Part shown: positions 26,503 through 34,120 of the stretch, piece by piece
Layout: every line of letters starts with the position of its first letter
How positions within the stretch are numbered: the stretch's first letter is position 1
NCBI GenBank assembly: GCA_900102115.1
Contig: FNAW01000014.1
Span: 1-34,653, forward strand
Origin: Blastococcus fimeti
GTDB lineage: Bacteria; Actinomycetota; Actinomycetes; Mycobacteriales; Geodermatophilaceae
Reading direction: 5' to 3'
DNA length: 34,653 nucleotides
The notes under the pieces: generated by a model
What the model saw: the letters and a program-made list of their open reading frames with translations, nothing else
Told to the model about the DNA's origin: nothing
Databases searched by the model: none
Program-made: the position numbers and the translations under genes

Positions 26503-27191
26503 GACTCCTCCAAGCTGATGGGTGCGGGTGCCACGACGCCGGAGAGCCCGGCCCAGGCGAGATCGGTCAGGTGTGCGGCGAGTTCCGTGCGCAGCATCGG
26601 GCGCTCGGCCCGGAGCCACCAGTCGGCGGCCGAGCGGACCAGGCCGACCAGGCCGTGCCCCCAGGCGCCGGCGGCGGCGGGGTCGCGGCCGGCCTGCTCC
26701 AGCGCGAGCGCCATGAGCGCCGCGGCCTGGTCGCCGACGAGGTCGGCGAGGTTGGCGATCGGGTCGGCGACGTCGGCCGGGTGCTGGGAGACCACGAAGC
26801 GGTAGACCTCGGGCTCGGCCTCGAGGAAGGCCAGGTAGGTGCCGATCGCGGCGGCGGTCATCGCGCGAGGGTGCTCGCTGCTGGCGATCGCCGTCCGCAA
26901 CTGGGCGAGCAGCCGCTCGGCGACCTCGGTGCACACCGCGAGGTAGAGCTGGGACCGGTCCGCGAAGTGCCGGTAGACGACGGTCTTGCTGGTGCCGGCC
27001 GCGGCGGCGATCTCGTCCATGCCGACGCCGGCGCCGTGCCGGCCGACGGCGGAGAGCGTCGCCTGGACGAGTTGTTCCCGGCGCGCGCGGCGGTGCTCGT
27101 CCCATCTCGAGTCGCGGCGGTCGCGCGGCTGGGTCACATTCCCCGGGACGCGCAAGGGCTGCGAGGAGCGTCTCACCGCCTCGGCTTTCAT
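26499..27191 (-). CDS. TetR-family transcriptional repressor of the fatty-acid locus
   Basis: A 230-residue TetR regulator. The N-terminal helix-turn-helix spans about residues 38-82 (QLVQATLSAVGRHGAGVGMDEIAAAAGTSKTVVYRHFADRSQL), with TSKTVVYRHF as recognition helix. The rest is the helical ligand-binding domain. It is the first gene of an operon with the acyl-CoA oxidase-like enzyme and is divergent from the thiolase operon. A GGTACCG/CGGTACC inverted repeat overlaps its own -10 element, so it very likely represses itself and both operons; the effector is probably an acyl-CoA (inference). About 35 residues precede the DNA-binding domain, consistent with the leaderless ATG at 27191. Confidence 0.9.
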   Translation of the reverse strand: MKAEAVRRSSQPLRVPGNVTQPRDRRDSRWDEHRRARREQLVQATLSAVGRHGAGVGMDEIAAAAGTSKTVVYRHFADRSQLYLAVCTEVAERLLAQLRTAIASSEHPRAMTAAAIGTYLAFLEAEPEVYRFVVSQHPADVADPIANLADLVGDQAAALMALALEQAGRDPAAAGAWGHGLVGLVRSAADWWLRAERPMLRTELAAHLTDLAWAGLSGVVAPAPISLEES

Positions 27192-27198
27192 GTGAACG

Positions 27199-27204
27199 AC
27201 GGTA
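27199..27204 (-). promoter_or_regulatory. Leaderless -10 element of the tetR gene
   Basis: TACCGT on the minus strand ends 7 nt before the ATG at 27191. It lies within the left arm of the GGTACCG inverted repeat, so bound repressor would block it. Confidence 0.55.
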
Positions 27205-27222
27205 CCGCGTACCCTCGGTACC
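27201..27222. promoter_or_regulatory. Probable TetR operator in the divergent promoter region
   Basis: Inverted repeat GGTACCG (27201-27207) and CGGTACC (27216-27222) with an 8-bp spacer that contains a third GTAC (27209-27212). It sits 9 bp from the tetR start and 28 bp before the thiolase start, where it could control both directions. Size and symmetry suit a TetR dimer or pair of dimers; the match of protein to site is inference. Confidence 0.65.
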
Positions 27223-27250
27223 GGCCACTCACCCGACCCCGGAGGTCCTC

Positions 27251-28546
27251 ATGGCTGACAGCTCGAAGCCGGCGACCCGCAAGGCGGCGATCGTCGGCGG
27301 GAACCGGATCCCGTTCGCTCGGTCCAACACCGCTTATGCGGCTGCGTCCAACCAGGACATGCTCACCGCGACCATCGACGGGCTCGTCGCCCGGTTCGGG
27401 CTGCAGGGCGAGCAGGTCGGCGAGGTCGTCGCCGGCGCCGTCCTCAAGCACGCCCGTGACTTCAACCTGACCCGCGAGTCGGTGCTCGGCTCGACGCTGG
27501 CGGCCACGACGCCGGCCTACGACGTCCAGCAGGCGTGCGGCACCGGTCTGGAGGCCGCCGTGCTCGTCGCCAACAAGATCGCCCTCGGGCAGATCGAGTC
27601 CGGCATCGCCGGCGGCGTCGACACCACGTCCGACGCCCCGCTGGCCGTCGGCGACGACCTGCGCCGGGTGCTCATCTCGCTGAACAACGCCAAGACCCTG
27701 GGCGACCGGCTCAAGGCGCTGGCGAAGATCCGTCCCGGGCAGCTCGTCCCCGACATGCCGCGCAACTCCGAGCCCCGCACCGGCCTGGCGATGGGCGACC
27801 ACCAGGCCATCACCGCCAAGGAGTGGGAGATCGGCCGCGAGGAGCAGGACGAGCTCGCCGCCCGCTCGCACCAGAACATGGCCGCCGCCTACGAGCGCGG
27901 ATTCTTCGACGACCTGGTGACGCCGTTCCTCGGCCTCACCCGCGACAACAACCTGCGCCCCGACTCCAGCGTCGAGAAGCTGGCGAAGCTCAAGCCGGTC
28001 TTCGGCACGGGCGAGGGCGCCACGATGACGGCGGGCAACTCCACCCCGCTCACCGACGGCGCCTCCGCCGTCCTGCTCGCCTCCGACGAGTGGGCCGAGG
28101 CCAAGGGCCTGCCGGTGCTGGCGCACCTGGTCGACGCGCAGACCGCCGCCGTCGACTACGTGCACGGCGGCGAGGGCCTGCTCATGGCGCCGGTCTACGC
28201 GCTTCCGGTGCTGCTGGCCCGCAACGGCCTGACCCTGCAGGACTTCGACTTCTACGAGATCCACGAGGCGTTCGCCTCGACGGTGCTCTCGACGATGAAG
28301 GCCTGGGAGGACCCGGCGTTCTGCAAGGAGAAGCTGGGCCTCGACGCCCCGCTGGGCCCGATCGACCGGGCCAAGCTCAACGTCAACGGCTCGTCCCTGG
28401 CGGCCGGCCACCCGTTCGCCGCGACCGGCGGCCGGATCGTGGCGTCGCTGGCGAAGATGCTGCACGAGGCGGGCCCGGGCAAGCGCGGCCTGATCTCCAT
28501 CTGCGCCGCCGGCGGCCAGGGCGTCGTCGCGATCCTCGAGTCCTGA
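27251..28546 (+). CDS. fadA2: Acetyl-CoA C-acyltransferase (3-ketoacyl-CoA thiolase), FadA2 type
   Basis: A 431-residue thiolase that cleaves 3-ketoacyl-CoA with CoA, the last step of beta-oxidation. All active-site residues are present: nucleophile Cys96 (QQACGTGLEA), His338 (EIHEAFAS), His387 (LAAGHPFAATGGR) and Cys418 (SICAAGGQGV). Length and motif spacing match the FadI/FadA2 branch; M. tuberculosis FadA2 (Rv0243) neighbours fabG4 and htdX as here. GGAGG lies 5 nt before the ATG. It is the first gene of a probable four-gene operon (thiolase, FabG4-like, HtdX-like, acyl-CoA dehydrogenase) under the TetR operator, though two palindromes in the 110-bp gap after it may reduce downstream expression. 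Confidence 0.93.
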   Translation: MADSSKPATRKAAIVGGNRIPFARSNTAYAAASNQDMLTATIDGLVARFGLQGEQVGEVVAGAVLKHARDFNLTRESVLGSTLAATTPAYDVQQACGTGLEAAVLVANKIALGQIESGIAGGVDTTSDAPLAVGDDLRRVLISLNNAKTLGDRLKALAKIRPGQLVPDMPRNSEPRTGLAMGDHQAITAKEWEIGREEQDELAARSHQNMAAAYERGFFDDLVTPFLGLTRDNNLRPDSSVEKLAKLKPVFGTGEGATMTAGNSTPLTDGASAVLLASDEWAEAKGLPVLAHLVDAQTAAVDYVHGGEGLLMAPVYALPVLLARNGLTLQDFDFYEIHEAFASTVLSTMKAWEDPAFCKEKLGLDAPLGPIDRAKLNVNGSSLAAGHPFAATGGRIVASLAKMLHEAGPGKRGLISICAAGGQGVVAILES

Positions 28547-28553
28547 CGTGATC

Positions 28554-28591
28554 CGAGCCGGGGACTTTCGGCGCCGAAAGTCCCCGGCTCG
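28554..28591. repeat. Palindromic element copy 2
   Basis: A perfect 38-bp palindrome whose half-site runs CGAGCCGGGGACTTTCGGC, starting 7 nt after the thiolase stop. Its 22-bp core (GGACTTTCGGC plus complement) is identical to copy 3, located 22 bp further on, and closely related to copy 1 at 17267. It could form a strong hairpin in RNA of either strand. Confidence 0.85.
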
Positions 28592-28613
28592 ACCACCGCA
28601 CCGTTCCAGCTCA

Positions 28614-28637
28614 CGGACTTTCGGCGCCGAAAGTCCG
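28614..28637. repeat. Palindromic element copy 3
   Basis: A perfect 24-bp palindrome with half-site CGGACTTTCGGC, ending 3 nt before the GGAAGGA ribosome-binding site of the FabG4-like gene. As it lies inside a probable operon, with coding genes in the same direction on both sides, a simple terminator role is less likely; attenuation, mRNA-end protection or a dispersed repeat are alternatives. Confidence 0.85.
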
Positions 28638-28656
28638 CTCGGAAGGACCTTCTCGC

Positions 28657-30009
28657 GTGGCTGACTGGTACAGCAACTTCGCCAACTCGGGCTTCGGCAC
28701 GACCGTCACCAAGCAGCTCGGCCTGCCCCGTCCCGGCGTGCTGCGCCGGTACGAGCCGGGCGGCCCGCTGCTCGAGGGGCCGGCGGTCGTCGGCTCCGCC
28801 GGCCGGGGCCGGCTGCGCGACACCGTCACCGCCGTCCTGCGGGACGCCGGGGCGACGGTCGTGTCGCCGGTCGTGGCCGACGGCGACGCGAGCGGGGAGA
28901 AGCTCGGCGCGGTCGTCCTGGACGCCACCGGGGTGACCGGCCCGGCCGACCTCGCCGCGGCGCACGACTTCCTCGCCCCGGCGATCAAGCGGCTGCGCGC
29001 CAACGGCCGCGTCGTGATCCTGACCGACCCGCCGGCCGCGGCGGACTCCCCGGCGCAGGCCGCCGCGCGGCAGGCCGTCGACGGCCTGACCCGCTCGATC
29101 GGCAAGGAGCTGCGCGACGGCTCGACGGCGAACGCGATCTACGTGCCCGAGGGCGCGGAGGCCGGTGTCGCCGGCCCGCTGACCTTCTTCCTCTCCGGCC
29201 GCTCGGCGTACGTCGACGGCCAGGGCGTCACGCTGCAGGCCGCGGACGTGCCCGCGACCCAGGACGCCGAGAAGCCGCTGGCCGGCAAGGTCGTCGTCGT
29301 CACCGGGGCTGCCCGCGGGATCGGCGCCTCGATCGCCGACGTCATGGCCCGGGACGGCGCGCACGTCGTCGCCGTCGACATCCCCGCCGCGGGCGACAGC
29401 CTGGCCGCGGTGGCCAACCGCATCGGCGGGACGGCGCTGCAGCTCGACATCACCGCCGCGGACGCCCCGCAGCGCCTGGTGGAGCACCTGCGCGAGCGCC
29501 ACGGCGGCGTGGACGTGATCGTGCACAACGCCGGCATCACCCGCGACAAGCTGCTGGTCAACATGGACGCCGCCCGCTGGAACTCCGTCATGGCGGTCAA
29601 CCTGCAGGCGCAGCTGGACATCACCCAGGCGCTGCTCGACGGCGACGTGCTCAACCCGGGCGCGCGGGTCGTCTGCGTCTCCTCGCAGTCCGGCATCGCC
29701 GGCAACCGCGGGCAGACCAACTACGCGGCGTCCAAGGCCGGCGTCATCGGCATGGTGCGCGCCTGGGCGCCGGCGTTCGCCGAGCGCGGCGCGACGATCA
29801 ACGCCGTCGCCCCGGGGTTCATCGTCACCGAGATGACGGCGAAGATGCCCTTCGGCACCCGCGAGGTCGGCGCCCGGCTCAACTCGCTGCAGCAGGGCGG
29901 CCTGCCGGTCGACGTCGCCGAGACGATCGCCTGGCTGTCCCAGCCGACCAGTGCCGGCGTCAACGGCCAGACCGTGCGGGTCTGCGGCCAGTCGCTGCTG
30001 GGCGCCTGA
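28657..30009 (+). CDS. fabG4: High-molecular-weight 3-ketoacyl reductase / (3R)-hydroxyacyl-CoA dehydrogenase, FabG4 type
   Basis: A 450-residue two-domain SDR. Residues 1-205 form a degenerate, flavodoxin-like Rossmann domain, starting MADWYSNFANSGFGTTVTKQ. Residues about 210-450 are a complete SDR with TGAARGIGAS, HNAGITRD and the catalytic Ser343-Tyr356-Lys360 (SSQSGIAGNRGQTNYAASK). This long layout is specific to FabG4 (Rv0242c-like) proteins, which use NADH and acyl-CoA, and interconvert 3-ketoacyl-CoA and (3R)-hydroxyacyl-CoA. The GTG at 28657 has GGAAGGA 9 nt upstream. Its TGA overlaps the next ATG by one base, indicating tight coupling to the HtdX-like hydratase, its metabolic partner. 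Confidence 0.93.
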   Translation: MADWYSNFANSGFGTTVTKQLGLPRPGVLRRYEPGGPLLEGPAVVGSAGRGRLRDTVTAVLRDAGATVVSPVVADGDASGEKLGAVVLDATGVTGPADLAAAHDFLAPAIKRLRANGRVVILTDPPAAADSPAQAAARQAVDGLTRSIGKELRDGSTANAIYVPEGAEAGVAGPLTFFLSGRSAYVDGQGVTLQAADVPATQDAEKPLAGKVVVVTGAARGIGASIADVMARDGAHVVAVDIPAAGDSLAAVANRIGGTALQLDITAADAPQRLVEHLRERHGGVDVIVHNAGITRDKLLVNMDAARWNSVMAVNLQAQLDITQALLDGDVLNPGARVVCVSSQSGIAGNRGQTNYAASKAGVIGMVRAWAPAFAERGATINAVAPGFIVTEMTAKMPFGTREVGARLNSLQQGGLPVDVAETIAWLSQPTSAGVNGQTVRVCGQSLLGA

Positions 30010-30875
30010 TGGCGGTCACGGTGCTGGACGGCCCGCCGAACCTGGCCGCGCTCTACGCGCGGGCCGCGCTCACCGCGCGTGGCCGGGGCGGCGCGCTGCC
30101 CGACACGCACCTGGCCCGGCACGGCGTGCCCGTCGACCGCGACCACCTGGCCGCCTACGCCCGGGTGTGCCGGCTGCCGCTGGACGACGTCCTGCCGGCG
30201 ACCTATCCGCACATGCTCACCTTCCCGCTGCAGATGGCGCTGATGACCGACCGCGCCTTCCCGCTGGGGCTGGTCGGCCTGGTGCACGTACGCAACCGGA
30301 TCGAGGTGCTCCGCCCGGTCCGCGCCGACGAGTCGCTGGACCTCGAGGTGTGGGCCGAGCGGTTCGCCACCCACCGCAGCGGGGCGACGGTCGACCTGTG
30401 CGCGACCGCGACGGTGGGCGGTGCGGAGGTCTGGCGCTCGCGGTCGACCTACCTGGCCCGCGGGGCGACGGCGCCCGACGGCGCGCCGGAGGCCGACGTC
30501 GAGGTGCCCGTCGGGGCGCTGGAGCGGACGGCGGCGACCTGGCGGGTTCCCGACGACGCCGGCCGCCGCTATGCCAAGGTCTCCGGCGACGTGAACCCGA
30601 TCCACCTGTCCGGCCTGACGGCGAAGGCACTGGGGTTCAAGCGGGCGATCGCGCACGGCATGTGGGTGAAGGCCCGCGTGCTGGGCGCGCTGGCCGGCCG
30701 GCTGCCCGAGGCGCTGGAGTTCGACGTCCAGTTCAAGAAGCCGCTGTTCCTGCCCTCGACCGTGACGCTGTCCACGGCCGAGGTCCCCGGCGGCTGGGAC
30801 GTCGCCGTCCGCAACGCCGGCAGCGGCACCGAGCACGTGGTCGGAACGATCCGCACCCTGGAGGAGAAGCACTGA
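30009..30875 (+). CDS. (R)-specific enoyl-CoA hydratase, double-hotdog MaoC, HtdX type
   Basis: A 288-residue MaoC-family protein. The N-terminal hotdog (about 1-155) lacks the catalytic pair. The C-terminal hotdog carries Asp194 and His199 in YAKVSGDVNPIHLSG, followed by the AHGMWVKARVLGAL helix, as in HtdX (Rv0241c). It interconverts trans-2-enoyl-CoA and (3R)-hydroxyacyl-CoA, the substrate handled by the FabG4-type enzyme encoded just before it. The ATG overlaps the preceding stop by one base (TGATG), and the same one-base overlap recurs at its own 3' end with the acyl-CoA dehydrogenase gene. Confidence 0.9.
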   Translation: MAVTVLDGPPNLAALYARAALTARGRGGALPDTHLARHGVPVDRDHLAAYARVCRLPLDDVLPATYPHMLTFPLQMALMTDRAFPLGLVGLVHVRNRIEVLRPVRADESLDLEVWAERFATHRSGATVDLCATATVGGAEVWRSRSTYLARGATAPDGAPEADVEVPVGALERTAATWRVPDDAGRRYAKVSGDVNPIHLSGLTAKALGFKRAIAHGMWVKARVLGALAGRLPEALEFDVQFKKPLFLPSTVTLSTAEVPGGWDVAVRNAGSGTEHVVGTIRTLEEKH

Positions 30876-32089
30876 TGGCCGTGTCGTTCGGACTCACCGA
30901 GGATCAGATCGAGCTGCAGAAGTGGGTGCACCAGTTCGCCGAGGACGTCGTGCGCCCCGCGGCGCACGAGTACGACGAGCGCGAGGAGACCCCCTGGGAG
31001 GTCATCCAGGAGGCCGCCAAGATCGGGCTCTACTCGATCGACTTCTTCGCCACCCAGTCCTTCGACGAGTCGGGCCTGGGCATCCCGATCGCGATGGAGG
31101 AGCTCTTCTGGGGTGACGCCGGCATCGGCCTGGCCATCGTGGGCACCGCGCTGGCCGCCGCGTCGGTGAGCGCCAACGGCACACCCGAGCAGGTCGGCCA
31201 GTGGGTGCCGGCGATGTTCGGCACCGAGTCCGAGCCCAAGGTCGCGGCCTTCTGCTCCTCGGAGCCCGACGCCGGGTCCGACGTCGGGGCCATGCGCACC
31301 CGCGCGGTGTACGACGAGAAGACCGACGAGTGGGTGCTCACCGGCACCAAGACGTGGGCGACCAACGGCGGGATCGCCGACATCCACGTGGTCACCGCCG
31401 TCGTCGAGCCCGAGCTCAAGGCGCGCGGCCAGGCCAGCTTCATCGTCCCGCCGGGCACGCCCGGCATCTCGCAGGGGCAGAAGTTCCTCAAGCACGGCAT
31501 CCGCGCCTCGCACACCGCCGAGGTCGTCCTCGACGGGTGCCGCATCCCGGGCGACTGCGTGCTCGGCGGGCGGGAGAAGCTCCAGGAGCGGCTCGCCCGC
31601 GCCCGGGAGGGCGTCAAGAGCGGCCGCACGCAGCCGTCGATGGCGACCTTCGAGCGCACCCGCCCCGCCGTCGGTGCCCAGGCCGTCGGCGTCGCCCGTG
31701 CCGCCTACGACTACGCGCTCGAGTACGCCAAGCAGCGCGAGCAGTTCGGCCGCGCGATCATCGAGAACCAGTCGATCGCCTTCATGCTCGCCGACATGAA
31801 AACCTCCATCGACGCCGCGCGGCTGCTGGTGTGGCGCGCGGCGTGGATGGCGGCCAACGGGCAGCAGTTCACCGCCGCCGAGGGTTCGATGTCCAAGCTC
31901 GTCGCCGGCGAGACCGCCGTCCGGGTCACCGAGCAGGCGATGCAGATCCTCGGCGGCAACGGCTACACGCGCGACTACCCGGTCGAGCGCATGGCCCGCG
32001 ACGCCAAGATCTACACGATCTTCGAGGGCACCTCGGAGATCCAGCGGCTGGTGATCGCCCGGACCATCTCGGGCGTGCACATCCGCTGA
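30875..32089 (+). CDS. Acyl-CoA dehydrogenase
   Basis: FAD-dependent dehydrogenase of 404 residues, the usual length, introducing the 2,3-double bond into acyl-CoA and passing electrons to ETF. Visible parts are the N-terminal helical domain, the FAD-contacting AFCSSEPDAGSDVGAMRTRA strand segment, WVLTGTKTWATNGG, the KQREQFGR helix, and IYTIFEGTSEIQR with the probable catalytic base Glu384. The start codon overlaps the stop of the HtdX-like gene (TGATG). It is the last gene of the thiolase operon; two small hairpins follow. With its neighbours it completes a beta-oxidation cycle. Confidence 0.94.
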   Translation: MAVSFGLTEDQIELQKWVHQFAEDVVRPAAHEYDEREETPWEVIQEAAKIGLYSIDFFATQSFDESGLGIPIAMEELFWGDAGIGLAIVGTALAAASVSANGTPEQVGQWVPAMFGTESEPKVAAFCSSEPDAGSDVGAMRTRAVYDEKTDEWVLTGTKTWATNGGIADIHVVTAVVEPELKARGQASFIVPPGTPGISQGQKFLKHGIRASHTAEVVLDGCRIPGDCVLGGREKLQERLARAREGVKSGRTQPSMATFERTRPAVGAQAVGVARAAYDYALEYAKQREQFGRAIIENQSIAFMLADMKTSIDAARLLVWRAAWMAANGQQFTAAEGSMSKLVAGETAVRVTEQAMQILGGNGYTRDYPVERMARDAKIYTIFEGTSEIQRLVIARTISGVHIR

Positions 32090-32431
32090 CCCGCCCGACC
32101 TCCCGACCACGCCGTGTGGTCGCCGTCCTCGCCGCAGGCCGTGGGGACGGCGACCGCGCGGCGTGGTTCGTCTCAGCGATTGGGACGGCGCCACCCGATT
32201 CAGCAACGGTTGTACACAACAACCAGGGGTCGTTCTCGGCGGATTCCGGCTGAAGTTCGCGAGCCGCTGACCTGCGATTTCGCCGGAAGGTCTCGATCAG
32301 GTCACGGCGCGCACCACTGGTGCAGCCGCGCGTGGCGGCTCCGATGCGGCCGCTTCCTGCGTGGTCTGGTGCGCCCGTCCGGATGGCCGGGCCAGCGACC
32401 CGGCGTCCCGGGACCTTCGAGGGAGCGCAAC
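32090..32431 (+). other. Intergenic region: operon 3' end and surface-protein promoter region
   Basis: 342 bp without a gene. Near the left end are two hairpins, 7-bp arms at 32104-32110/32116-32122 and 8-bp arms at 32121-32128/32145-32152, which overlap slightly and may end the fatty-acid operon. A less GC-rich stretch near 32200-32250 holds GGTTGT-N5-ACAACC (32208-32224), a possible operator. Further right are GGTCAC (32300-32305), CACTGGT (32315-32321) and an 18-mer beginning CGGCTCCG (32336-32353), which also occur before the second surface-protein gene. The ribosome-binding site GGGAG lies 6 nt before the GTG at 32432. I could not assign a promoter. Confidence 0.5.
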
Positions 32432-34120
32432 GTGCAACTCACGTCCTCACCCCGTCGTGCACTCGGCCTCCTGGCCGTGGGCACGATCGGCATGTCCACC
32501 GCAGTGCTCGGCGTCACCGGCACGGCCACGGCCGCCGAGGAGCTCGAGACGCTGTACTTCTCCAACCACGAGGACCACACGGGCTTCGTCGTCCCCGAGG
32601 GCTACTGCACCGTCGACTGGGAGCTCCAGGGCGCCGTCGGCGGGCGGGCCTGGATCGGGGACGACGCGAACGTCGACCCGGCCAAGGGCGGCGGCTTCCT
32701 CGAGGTGACGACGAACGTCACCGCGGGGCAGACGTACACCTTCGCCGCGGGCGAGACCGGGGGCAACGGTGACTACGTCAGCGGCGGCGGTGCCGGCGGC
32801 GCCGGGACACCCGCGGGCGCCAGGGGTGAGGACATCACCGAGTACGACGCCGACGCCGACGCCGACGTCCTCGTCGGAGGCGGCGGTGGTGGAGGCGGGG
32901 CCTCGTCGGTCACCGGTCCGTCGGTCTCCCTCGTCGCGCACGGCGGCAACGGCGCTGACGGCGACGTCGGAGGGGCCGGCGGCGGTGGCAGCACCAACAC
33001 CATCACCTGGCCCGGCGCGGTCGTGGCCACGAACACGACCGTCGGTGCGGACAGCTCGAGCTACGTCTCCGCCGACGTCCAGCCCTGCATCGCGGCTCCG
33101 CTCGCGCCGAGCGTCGACGTCTCCGCCGGCAACGGCTCGCTGTCGGTGAGCTTGAAGCCGACCTGGAACGACGAGCCGAACAGCAGTCAGCCCAAGACCT
33201 GGGAGTACAAGCTCGGTGCCGGCGACTGGACCGCCGTCACGCCCGTCCGCGAGGACGAGTACTCGGCGTGGCTGTCCTTCCCCCTCACGGGTCTGACCAA
33301 CGGCACCAGCTACGACGTGCAGGTCCGCGGCATCAGCGAGGAGGGCCTCGAGGGCGACCCGAGCAGCGTCGTCACCGGCATCCCCTACGCCCCGATCGGC
33401 GCCCCCGGCAACGTGAAGGTCACCAGCACCTCCGGCTCGATCACGGTCACCTGGACCGCCCCGACCGTCGCGGGCACCTTCCCGATCGCCGGTTACGGCG
33501 TCGGCCTCGGTGCCGGTGAGATGGGCGGCGAGGCCTGCGAGACCGCGGCCGACGTGTACACCTGCACCATCACCGACCTCTACGCCGGTACGGACTACAG
33601 CGTCATCGTCTACGCGAAGGACACCAAGGACCACATGGGCGTGGCCTCGGCCTTCATCAAGACCGGCGCCATCCCCTTCCCGTCCGCGGTGCCTGCCTCC
33701 AACGGCGCGCTGGCCACCTCGGGCTTCTCCACCGGCTCGGTGACCCCGGGTCAGTCCGTCACCGTCTCGGGCACCGGCTACGCGCCCTTCTCGACCGTGA
33801 CCGTCCTCGTCTACTCGACCCCGACCGTGCTGGGCACGGCGGTGGCCGACGCGAACGGCGCCTTCACCTTCACCGGCACGCTGCCGGCGGGGCTCGCGGC
33901 CGGCACGCACACGCTGGTCGCCGCCGGGTACGACGCCAACGGTGAGCCGCGCCACCTGACCATGGCGGTGACCGTGTCCGCCGCCGCCGCTGCCGCAGCT
34001 GCCGGCCCGGCGCTGGCCAGCACCGGGTTCTCGACCCTGCCCTACCTCGGCACCGGTGCCCTGGCACTGCTGGCCGGCGGTGGCCTGCTGTTCGCCGCGC
34101 GTCGCCGCAACGCCGCCTGA
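32432..34120 (+). CDS. Sortase-anchored surface protein with Gly-rich and two Fn3-like domains
   Basis: Exported protein of 562 residues. A signal peptide (two arginines, hydrophobic core, cleavage after TATAA, about residue 33) is followed by a glycine-rich domain (about 40-215, with Gly runs and an acidic YDADADADV stretch), two fibronectin type III-like domains (about 220-325 and 328-415), an Ig-like beta domain (about 425-520) and an alanine run. The C-terminus holds LASTG, a hydrophobic stretch and ARRRNAA: a cell-wall sorting signal of the LAXTG form used by class E sortases of high-GC actinobacteria. The GTG at 32432 has GGGAG 6 nt upstream and gives the signal peptide directly. Ligand or role unknown; adhesion or matrix binding is plausible. 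A related secreted protein follows. Confidence 0.85.
   Translation: MQLTSSPRRALGLLAVGTIGMSTAVLGVTGTATAAEELETLYFSNHEDHTGFVVPEGYCTVDWELQGAVGGRAWIGDDANVDPAKGGGFLEVTTNVTAGQTYTFAAGETGGNGDYVSGGGAGGAGTPAGARGEDITEYDADADADVLVGGGGGGGGASSVTGPSVSLVAHGGNGADGDVGGAGGGGSTNTITWPGAVVATNTTVGADSSSYVSADVQPCIAAPLAPSVDVSAGNGSLSVSLKPTWNDEPNSSQPKTWEYKLGAGDWTAVTPVREDEYSAWLSFPLTGLTNGTSYDVQVRGISEEGLEGDPSSVVTGIPYAPIGAPGNVKVTSTSGSITVTWTAPTVAGTFPIAGYGVGLGAGEMGGEACETAADVYTCTITDLYAGTDYSVIVYAKDTKDHMGVASAFIKTGAIPFPSAVPASNGALATSGFSTGSVTPGQSVTVSGTGYAPFSTVTVLVYSTPTVLGTAVADANGAFTFTGTLPAGLAAGTHTLVAAGYDANGEPRHLTMAVTVSAAAAAAAAGPALASTGFSTLPYLGTGALALLAGGGLLFAARRRNAA

Noticed and set aside
28610..28631. CTCA followed by GCCGAA next to palindrome copy 3, resembling a second sigma-28 promoter
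   Set aside because: The spacer is only 12 nt against the required 15-17, and the GCCGAA is part of the repeated palindrome.
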